Shown here: in pieces, positions 1-5,244 of the stretch | Layout: every line of letters starts with the position of its first letter | Position numbering within the stretch: position 1 is the first letter of the stretch | From: an uncultured Sulfurovum sp. | Lineage (GTDB): Bacteria; Campylobacterota; Campylobacteria; Campylobacterales; Sulfurovaceae | Direction of reading: 5' to 3' | Assembly (NCBI GenBank): GCA_902727905.1 | Contig: CACVAR010000218.1 | Span: 1-5,244, forward strand | DNA: 5,244 bases | Position numbers and translations under genes: made by a program | The notes under the pieces: model-generated | Database searches by the model: none | The model's input: only the letters and a program-made list of their open reading frames with translations | What the model was told of the DNA's origin: nothing

Positions 1-26
1 TTAACACTTTCTAACCAAAATTACGG

Positions 27-32
27 TAGAAT
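27..32 (+). promoter_or_regulatory. Possible -10 box of a gyrB promoter
   Basis: TAGAAT resembles the sigma-70 -10 consensus TATAAT with one mismatch and would place a transcript start near base 39, giving a leader of about 30 bases before gyrB. A TTAACA at 1-6 resembles a -35 box, but the 20-base spacing is longer than the usual 17. Campylobacterota promoters often lack a clear -35 box, so this does not exclude the site. gyrB could equally be read from a promoter further upstream, outside the window. This is a by-eye match only. Confidence 0.3.
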
Positions 33-58
33 AGGCGCTATTTTAATAAAGAATTAAT

Positions 59-62
59 GGAG
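59..62 (+). promoter_or_regulatory. Ribosome binding site of gyrB
   Basis: GGAG lies five bases before the ATG at 68. It is the only good Shine-Dalgarno match in the leader, and it supports this ATG as the start. The next residues (YGASNIKVLKGLEAVRKRPGM) are the conserved GyrB N-terminus, which agrees. Confidence 0.75.
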
Positions 63-67
63 TTATC

Positions 68-2383
68 ATGGCAGAATATGGTGCTAGTAATATTAAAGTC
101 CTTAAGGGACTAGAAGCAGTTAGAAAAAGACCAGGAATGTACATTGGAGATACCTCAACAAAGGGTCTTCACCACCTCGTTTACGAAGTTGTTGACAACT
201 CCATTGATGAAGCAATGGCAGGTTTTTGTGACACCATTAAAGTGACACTTACTAAAGAAGGTTCAGCAGTTATTGAGGATAATGGTCGTGGTATTCCCGT
301 TAAAGAACACCCTACTGAAAAAATCTCAGCTGCCACAGTTGTTTTAACCGTACTGCATGCTGGTGGTAAGTTTGACAAAGACACTTATAAAGTTTCTGGT
401 GGTCTTCATGGCGTTGGGGTTTCAGTTGTAAATGCCCTCTCAAAAGATTTACACTTAACTATTTTCAAAGATAAAGAGGTTCATACTCAAAGTTTCCAAG
501 AGGGTATTCCTACAGATATTCTTGTCTCTGGTGACAGTACTCGAAAGCATGGAACTAAGATTGAGTTTTGGCCAGATGATACTATCTTCACCGAATCAGT
601 AACTTTCCAAAAAGCAATTTTAATGAAGCGTTTTAAAGAGCTTTGTTATCTAAACCCAAAAATCACTATTGAATTTAAAGATGAGCGTGACAATACAAAA
701 GAAACCTATCATTTTGAAGGAGGGATTAAACAGTTCGTTGAAGATATGAACACAAAAAATCCTCTTTCAAATGCACAGTTTTTCCAAGGTGCAGCAGATG
801 ATATTGAGATTGATATTGCACTCATGTATTGTGATGCTGACTCTGAAAAGTCACTCTCTTTTGTAAACAACATTAAAACAGCTGAAGGTGGAACCCATGA
901 AGCTGGTTTTAGAGCTGGGTTAACCCGTTCTATGTCTTCATACATCTCTAAGAATGCAAATGCAAAAGAGAAGGGTACAAAGATAACAGGTGACGACTGT
1001 AAAGAAGGTCTTATTGCCATTGTTTCTGTTCGTGTTCCTGAACCTCAGTTCGAGGGTCAAACAAAAGGAAAACTTGGTTCATCTTATGTTCGCCCTTTAG
1101 TTCAAAAATTCTTCTCTGAAAACTTTAACAAATACCTTGAAGAAAACCCACTTGAAGCGAAAGCGATTATGGGTCAAATTTTACTGGCTGCTCGTGGTCG
1201 TGATGCTGCAAAACGTGCTAAAGACTTAGTTAAACGTAAAGACAACATGAGTATTGGTACGCTTCCAGGTAAGCTGGCTGATTGTCAAAGTAAAGACCCT
1301 GCTCTTTCAGAAATTTATCTGGTTGAAGGGGACTCTGCAGGGGGTTCAGCAAAACAAGGTCGTGACCGTGTATTTCAAGCGATTCTACCACTTAAAGGTA
1401 AAATTTTAAATGTTGAAAAAGCACGTTTAGAAAAAATTCTAAAATCAGACGAAATCAAAAACATGATTACAGCACTGGGTTGTGGCATTGGTGAAGAATT
1501 TAATGAAGATAAGTTACGTTATCATAAAGTCATTATCATGACCGATGCCGATGTAGATGGTTCTCACATTCAAACACTGCTTATGACCTTCTTCTACCGT
1601 TTCCTAAAACCAATTATTGAAAAAGGTTACCTCTACTTGGCACAGCCTCCTCTTTACCGTTATAAAAAAGGTAAAAATGAGACCTATTTAAAAGATGATA
1701 AATCCCTCAATGACTTCTTAATTGAAAATGGAATTTCTGTTCTAGAGTCTGAGAGTATGGGTAAACAGGATTTAGTAGAACTCTTTAAACTAGTTGCTTA
1801 CTATAAAATGACTTTATCTGAAATTGAAAAACGTTTTGCACTTCCAGAAGTAATTCGTTACATGGTAGAAAACCCAGATATTATCTCAACAGATAATACA
1901 ACTTTAGCAGCATCACTGGAAGCATATATTAATAATTTAGGATATAACATCTTAACAAAAACAGTTAATGATGATTACATTCAATATTTTGTTCAAACAA
2001 ATGATGGTCTGGAAGAATTAGTGATTGATGACAATCTATTTACGTCACCTCACTACAATGAAGCTATTTATATGAATCAGAAAATTGCTGATAGAATTAC
2101 TGAAGAGTATAAGGAGAAAGACTTACTAGAGTTACTTGCTATGGTTGAGTCTTCAGCTAAAAAAGGTGCTTATATTCAACGATATAAAGGTCTAGGAGAG
2201 ATGAACCCTGAACAACTTTGGGAGACCACTATGAATCCTGAGGACAGACGTTTACTTCAAGTCGTTATTGATGATGATGAAGCTGCATCTGATACCTTTG
2301 TCCTCTTTATGGGTGATGAAGTAGAACCAAGACGTAACTACATCGAAACACATGCTAAAGATGTTAAACACTTAGATGTTTAA
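68..2383 (+). CDS. gyrB: DNA gyrase subunit B (complete)
   Basis: GyrB is the ATPase subunit of DNA gyrase. With GyrA it forms the A2B2 enzyme that introduces negative supercoils in the cytoplasm. The 771-residue protein is complete. The GHKL ATPase domain (about 1-220) has catalytic Glu40 and Asn44 in YEVVDNSIDEA, DNGRGIP at 71-77 and the ATP lid GGLHGVGVS at 111-119. The transducer domain (about 221-390) has QTKGKL at 331-336, with Lys333 matching E. coli Lys337. The TOPRIM domain has EGDSAGG from Glu420 and the metal-binding Asp493, Asp495 and Asp497 in DADVDGSH. Residues about 540-695 are the insertion found in Gram-negative GyrB, and RYKGLGEMNPEQLWETTMNP at 705-724 is the conserved tail. 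The paralogue ParE is less likely given the YGASNIKVLKGLEAVRKRPG start and this insertion. Asp422 and Lys443, the quinolone-linked positions (E. coli Asp426 and Lys447), are wild type. Lys134 replaces the E. coli Arg136 contacted by coumarin drugs. In many relatives gyrB follows dnaA and dnaN, but dnaN is not visible here. Confidence 0.98.
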   Translation: MAEYGASNIKVLKGLEAVRKRPGMYIGDTSTKGLHHLVYEVVDNSIDEAMAGFCDTIKVTLTKEGSAVIEDNGRGIPVKEHPTEKISAATVVLTVLHAGGKFDKDTYKVSGGLHGVGVSVVNALSKDLHLTIFKDKEVHTQSFQEGIPTDILVSGDSTRKHGTKIEFWPDDTIFTESVTFQKAILMKRFKELCYLNPKITIEFKDERDNTKETYHFEGGIKQFVEDMNTKNPLSNAQFFQGAADDIEIDIALMYCDADSEKSLSFVNNIKTAEGGTHEAGFRAGLTRSMSSYISKNANAKEKGTKITGDDCKEGLIAIVSVRVPEPQFEGQTKGKLGSSYVRPLVQKFFSENFNKYLEENPLEAKAIMGQILLAARGRDAAKRAKDLVKRKDNMSIGTLPGKLADCQSKDPALSEIYLVEGDSAGGSAKQGRDRVFQAILPLKGKILNVEKARLEKILKSDEIKNMITALGCGIGEEFNEDKLRYHKVIIMTDADVDGSHIQTLLMTFFYRFLKPIIEKGYLYLAQPPLYRYKKGKNETYLKDDKSLNDFLIENGISVLESESMGKQDLVELFKLVAYYKMTLSEIEKRFALPEVIRYMVENPDIISTDNTTLAASLEAYINNLGYNILTKTVNDDYIQYFVQTNDGLEELVIDDNLFTSPHYNEAIYMNQKIADRITEEYKEKDLLELLAMVESSAKKGAYIQRYKGLGEMNPEQLWETTMNPEDRRLLQVVIDDDEAASDTFVLFMGDEVEPRRNYIETHAKDVKHLDV

Positions 2384-2393
2384 CGTCTTCTAA

Positions 2394-2407
2394 ACTTGAA
2401 TTCAAGT
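2394..2407. repeat. 14-base perfect palindrome between gyrB and kpsS
   Basis: ACTTGAATTCAAGT reads the same on both strands and lies 10 bases after the gyrB stop, inside the 62-base gap between two converging genes. As RNA it could form a 5-base-pair stem with an AAUU loop from either strand. No run of U follows on the gyrB side (CACAAATCCC), and only TTTA follows on the kpsS side, so it is at best a weak bidirectional terminator. It could also be a protein-binding site or chance. The gap holds no other convincing terminator. Confidence 0.35.
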
Positions 2408-2445
2408 CACAAATCCCATAGCTTGCATAGATGGAAATTAAGAAT

Positions 2446-3633
2446 CTATCGTAACTCATCTGGCATTCGCCCATAAAAACTACCATTTAACTGTGTTGTT
2501 TTAACAAGATAGTTTCTGAACTTAGTAAATAATATTTTATCTGGAATTTGAGGGTTATTCCAAAATTCATTTAAACTCTTATCTTTATTGGTAAGGGACT
2601 CTATGTCATAAATTGCATTACCTAATGTAATCGTTGGTGTACCATGATAAAGTGATGAGAGACCAACTGTTGAGTTAATTGATACTGTCCCCTTTGCATT
2701 CTTTAAACAAGTAGGAAGATGTAAGTCATGTACAACCATAATACGTTCTTCAATCTGTAGTCTTTCTGCTTCTTGCATAATAAATCTTGTATAGTTTTTA
2801 CGCCCTCTATCAAGAGGATGATGCTTAAACATTAAGTAAAAATTATCACTAGCATAATTTGCAAAGGAATTAAGAACCTCTAAAATAAAATGCTCTATTG
2901 TCCCATAATTAGAATGTTGTAATATTTGAAAATCATTATGTGTCTGTAATGGAACAAAAAAATATTGCTTGCTATAGGTAGTCTTAATTAAGGATAAATA
3001 CTTTTTATCTTTCACGGTATATACAACTTTTCTTATTAAGGATTTTATACCTATGAAAAACTCTTGCCTAGCAGAAAAATTTCGATGATGTATATAATGT
3101 CTATACTTAAAATGAAAAAGATTTGCTATAAAATAATAAACAACCACAACAGACCATAATCGTATCGCACTAAACTTTGAGTCTTTAACATTACTAATTT
3201 CCATCGGTCCAAGAAACTCATAAAAACTTTTATGTCGAATTATATGACTATAATCATTAACACCATAACGTTCAAATGTAATATAATGGGGACGTACATA
3301 ACCCTCTTCAAAAACAAAGATTTCTATTCCAAGTTGTTGAGAGACTTGAACTAATACACCTTGATAGAATCTACAGTCACCAAATAAAAAAACTTTATCA
3401 ATCTGATACTCTACAAGATATTTTTCTATAAACTCTTTCCAAGCCTCTTTAGAACCAGTATATCCTGTATAATTATCTTTATAAGAAAAAAATTCATCCC
3501 CTGCATTCAATCCTATTCTAAATGTATTTGCCCCTTTTAATCTAAACTGAGCATCTAACCTTTTAAAAAAACATCCTATTGGACCTTGTAAAAAAAGAAT
3601 ATTTTTCTCAACAATATCTCCAATCTCATTCAC
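2446..3633 (-). CDS. kpsS: KpsS-type capsule lipid-anchor Kdo transferase
   Basis: In characterised group 2 capsule systems KpsS transfers the first beta-Kdo from CMP-Kdo to lyso-phosphatidylglycerol at the inner face of the inner membrane, and KpsC then extends it. The 395-residue protein has normal length and the family's motifs in order: FLQGPIGCFFKRL (14-26), NAGD (43-46), FEEGYVRPHYITFE (108-121), the hydrophobic and histidine-rich YYFIANLFHFKYRHYIHHR (166-184), FVPLQTHNDFQI (226-237), FKHHPLDRG (269-277) and SINSTVGLSSLYHG (318-331). Glu109-Glu110-Gly111 and His272-Pro273 match the (D/E)(D/E)G and HP motifs of CMP-sugar-dependent GT-B transferases; that they are catalytic is inferred. 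The GTG start at 3633 overlaps the end of kpsC by 8 bases and has AAGGA nine bases upstream. No in-frame ATG lies before the first motif; the ATG at 3629 is in another frame. The gene ends 62 bases from the gyrB stop, converging with it. By eye it is more AT-rich than gyrB in places. The family assignment is firm; activity is inferred. Confidence 0.93.
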   Translation of the reverse strand: MNEIGDIVEKNILFLQGPIGCFFKRLDAQFRLKGANTFRIGLNAGDEFFSYKDNYTGYTGSKEAWKEFIEKYLVEYQIDKVFLFGDCRFYQGVLVQVSQQLGIEIFVFEEGYVRPHYITFERYGVNDYSHIIRHKSFYEFLGPMEISNVKDSKFSAIRLWSVVVVYYFIANLFHFKYRHYIHHRNFSARQEFFIGIKSLIRKVVYTVKDKKYLSLIKTTYSKQYFFVPLQTHNDFQILQHSNYGTIEHFILEVLNSFANYASDNFYLMFKHHPLDRGRKNYTRFIMQEAERLQIEERIMVVHDLHLPTCLKNAKGTVSINSTVGLSSLYHGTPTITLGNAIYDIESLTNKDKSLNEFWNNPQIPDKILFTKFRNYLVKTTQLNGSFYGRMPDELR

Positions 3634-5244
3634 CTAAAATAATCCTTATGAGTAACTGAACTTTACGAAAAAAGAAGTTTCTTATATTAATATATAATCG
3701 TAATGTTTTATTATGATTATATCGGCTTTTTTCTTTATCTATCTCTTCTAAAAGTACCTCAACCTCACACAAATCATTTGTTTTAGGATGTAAATAACGA
3801 GGGTAAAGAATCAATGTAGCAGCAACCAATTCATCAATACTCCGTGTTTTCTTACGTCGTTTAATGGTTCGAAAATCAGTACTAACTCCCCATCCTGCAT
3901 AAAAGGGTAATCCATAAGTATAAACTTGCTTCCCACGTATTAATGCTTCAAACCCTACTAAAGAAGTCATAGTATGCACCTCATCACACAGAAGCAAAAC
4001 CGAATCCAATCCAACATCAGTAATAACCCTATCACAATACTCTAATGCAATAGATATATCAATGTGACCTTTACGGTTTCCAGCTAGCACATCTGGATGT
4101 GGCTTATAAATAATATATGCATCTGTACTGTTCATACGTGCTTGTATTAACAGTTCTAAATTGTCCATACCATTTGCACCATAAATAATTGAAGCATCAT
4201 CTTCAACCTGCCCTGGTACGAGAACAACTTTTTGTGCTGGGTACTCTTTTTCTAAGATTATTTTTTTCTCTTTACTGCTATTATACTTTGAAATTTTATG
4301 ATCAATAATATATTGACGTAATCTTTTAGCACGCTCTAACAATGCATTGTCAAATACATGGGTATTTAACAAACATTCCAAATCACTCTCTTGCGTTGGA
4401 TCAAAATAAATACCTCTACCATCTACAACCAAAGAGTAAGCTTTCGTTAAATCAGATCCCAAAGAGACAGAACGGACAAAGCCATCCTCTACCCTTAAGA
4501 GTTTAAGTTGATGCTTTTGAGCATAATGTTCAACTTCATCAAACGATTTTTTCCCCCACACATAAATACTAGAAGTGCTATCCAATCCTTTCTTTATTGC
4601 TTCTTCAAGGGTTTTACAAAAAAATATATTTGTATTGACATCAGAAAAAAAAGGACGGACAAACCCTCTCTTCCATCTCGAAAATCCAAAGAAATAATGA
4701 TGATTATATCGGTTTTTCATGCTTACTCTTTTCTTTTGTATAACAATCTCATTGATAGTATCTATTATATCTGATTCATGTTCTCTATAGGGGTTATAAT
4801 ACCTCGTATACAATATATAAGCTCCAGCAAACAATTCCTCCATACTAAGTTTCCGTGTTCGTCTAGTACAGGTCTGTTTATCAATAGTCAATCCCCAACC
4901 AGCATAATACGGTAGACCATAACAAACCACCTCTAAACCCAATATAAGTGCCTCCATACCCATACCTGAGGTTTTGGTATAGACTTTAGAAAAGTTTTTA
5001 AGTAACGAAATAGGATTCACATCTTCATCTAAAATAATACATTCTTTAGGTATTTCACTCAATAAAATATCTGATTCTTTTTTACCTAGTAAGACATCAG
5101 GGTGTATCTTAAGATAAATAGAAGCATTAAGATTTTCATTCATCGCCTCATCTATCATTTGTTTTGTTGTAAACTTATTACCCAGTCCATACTCTAAAGA
5201 AGCATCACCTGCTGTTTGAGCAATAATTAGTACGCGCTTTTTTT
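3626..5244 (-). CDS. kpsC: KpsC-type bifunctional beta-Kdo transferase, N-terminus cut off by the window edge
   Basis: In studied capsule systems KpsC extends the Kdo that KpsS places on lyso-phosphatidylglycerol, one module per linkage, making the poly-Kdo linker that carries the capsule chain. The frame is open to the edge, so 538 residues are visible (numbered from base 5242). Residues 1-28, upstream of the ATG at 5158, carry QTAGDASLEYG, so that ATG is internal. Module 1 (C-terminal half only): KIHPDVLLGKK (45-55), TSGMGMEAL (91-99), YGLPYYAGWG (108-117). Module 2 is complete: FGFSRWKRGFVRPFF (185-199), RVEDGFVRSVSLG (250-262), PGQVEDDASIIYG (343-355), YKPHPDVLAGN (379-389), TSLVGFEAL (426-434), YGLPFYAGWG (443-452). 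Matching motifs lie 335 residues apart, so about 150-160 residues are probably missing and the full length is near 690, close to E. coli KpsC (about 675). The last 30 or so residues are basic and hydrophobic. No signal peptide is expected for this cytoplasmic, membrane-associated enzyme. The promoter lies outside the window. Confidence 0.94.
   Translation of the reverse strand, partial: KKRVLIIAQTAGDASLEYGLGNKFTTKQMIDEAMNENLNASIYLKIHPDVLLGKKESDILLSEIPKECIILDEDVNPISLLKNFSKVYTKTSGMGMEALILGLEVVCYGLPYYAGWGLTIDKQTCTRRTRKLSMEELFAGAYILYTRYYNPYREHESDIIDTINEIVIQKKRVSMKNRYNHHYFFGFSRWKRGFVRPFFSDVNTNIFFCKTLEEAIKKGLDSTSSIYVWGKKSFDEVEHYAQKHQLKLLRVEDGFVRSVSLGSDLTKAYSLVVDGRGIYFDPTQESDLECLLNTHVFDNALLERAKRLRQYIIDHKISKYNSSKEKKIILEKEYPAQKVVLVPGQVEDDASIIYGANGMDNLELLIQARMNSTDAYIIYKPHPDVLAGNRKGHIDISIALEYCDRVITDVGLDSVLLLCDEVHTMTSLVGFEALIRGKQVYTYGLPFYAGWGVSTDFRTIKRRKKTRSIDELVAATLILYPRYLHPKTNDLCEVEVLLEEIDKEKSRYNHNKTLRLYINIRNFFFRKVQLLIRIILGE
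3643..3647 (-). promoter_or_regulatory. Ribosome binding site of kpsS inside the end of kpsC
   Basis: On the minus strand AAGGA lies nine bases before the GTG at 3633-3631, within the last codons of kpsC. Its spacing is right for that GTG, which supports the non-ATG start. The stop of kpsC (TGA, 3628-3626) falls just after the kpsS start, an arrangement that commonly couples translation of two genes. Confidence 0.6.
3713..3725 (-). repeat. Direct repeat copy at the end of KpsC module 2
   Basis: ATGATTATATCGG (plus strand) occurs identically here and at 4700-4712, followed in both cases by one variable base and a T run. In kpsC both copies read in the same frame as part of the motif RYNH (visible residues 507-510 here). 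The copies are 987 bases, or exactly 329 codons, apart. The match is short, and the region is AT-rich, so chance is possible. Confidence 0.5.
4700..4712 (-). repeat. Direct repeat copy at the end of KpsC module 1
   Basis: This is the partner of the copy at 3713-3725. It encodes RYNH at visible residues 178-181, just after module 1 and just before the FGFSRW start of module 2. Its position matches that of the other copy relative to the preceding module (after TRYYNP here, after PRYLHP there), apart from a six-residue difference in linker length. It therefore may be a remnant of the ancestral module duplication. Confidence 0.5.

Noticed and set aside
1..57. Open frame running from the left edge to a TAA at 55-57, considered as the end of dnaN
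   Set aside because: The 18 residues do not resemble a DnaN C-terminus. A TAA at 2-4 could be an upstream gene's stop, but nothing supports it.
181..384. Minus-strand open frame of 67 codons inside gyrB
   Set aside because: It lies wholly antisense to the conserved ATPase domain of GyrB, and its translation resembles no known protein.
709..1020. Minus-strand open frame of 103 codons inside gyrB
   Set aside because: It is antisense to well-conserved GyrB transducer sequence and has no domain signal, so it is a shadow frame.
2427..2449. ATAGAT/ATCTAT inverted repeat with an 11-base loop across the kpsS stop, considered as a terminator
   Set aside because: The 6-base-pair stem is all weak pairs except one, the loop is long, and no T run follows on either strand.
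2942..3163. Hydrophobic stretch of KpsS (about residues 157-175), considered as a transmembrane helix
   Set aside because: A YY-hydrophobic segment followed by a YRHYxHHR motif is usual in soluble KpsS-family proteins, so it is better read as part of the fold.
4508..4774. Plus-strand open frame of 88 codons inside kpsC
   Set aside because: It is antisense to conserved KpsC module 2 sequence. Its hydrophobic, lysine-rich translation is what AT-rich antisense DNA gives by chance.
3626..5158. KpsC starting at the ATG at 5158
   Set aside because: The frame is open for 28 more codons to the edge and encodes QTAGDASLEYG, the counterpart of a motif in module 2, so the true start is outside the window.

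Overview
The window looks like chromosomal DNA of a member of the Campylobacterota (the former Epsilonproteobacteria). The main evidence is a complete gyrB whose protein has the form usual in that group: about 770 residues, a proteobacterial-type insertion in the C-terminal half, and the ending AKDVKHLDV, which I recall Campylobacter GyrB sharing. The AT-rich composition agrees. The genus cannot be fixed from this sequence; a Sulfurimonas-like or Arcobacter-like relative is a guess.

Layout: bases 1-67 are a short leader with a possible -10 box and a clear ribosome binding site. Bases 68-2383 (+) are gyrB. Bases 2384-2445 are a 62-base gap between converging genes, holding a 14-base perfect palindrome and no strong terminator. 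Bases 2446-3633 (-) are kpsS. From 3626 to the right edge (-) runs kpsC, whose frame stays open through base 5244, so its N-terminal part lies outside the window. An annotation starting kpsC at the ATG at 5158 would be wrong, because 28 further in-frame codons upstream carry a conserved family motif.

How the genes work together: GyrB is the ATPase/TOPRIM subunit of DNA gyrase and is independent of its neighbours. KpsS and KpsC are the two enzymes known from other Gram-negative bacteria to build the short poly-beta-Kdo linker on lyso-phosphatidylglycerol, the lipid anchor of group 2-type (ABC-transporter-exported) capsules. KpsS adds the first Kdo, and the two catalytic modules of KpsC extend the chain with alternating linkages. 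Here kpsC overlaps kpsS by 8 bases with a GTG start, so the two are very probably co-transcribed and translationally coupled. Other capsule genes, if present, would lie beyond the right edge.

I see no RNA gene, mobile element, CRISPR array or clearly novel system. The most unusual points are the junction of a capsule operon with gyrB, a 13-base direct repeat that brackets the second KpsC module in frame, and a basic hydrophobic tail on KpsC.
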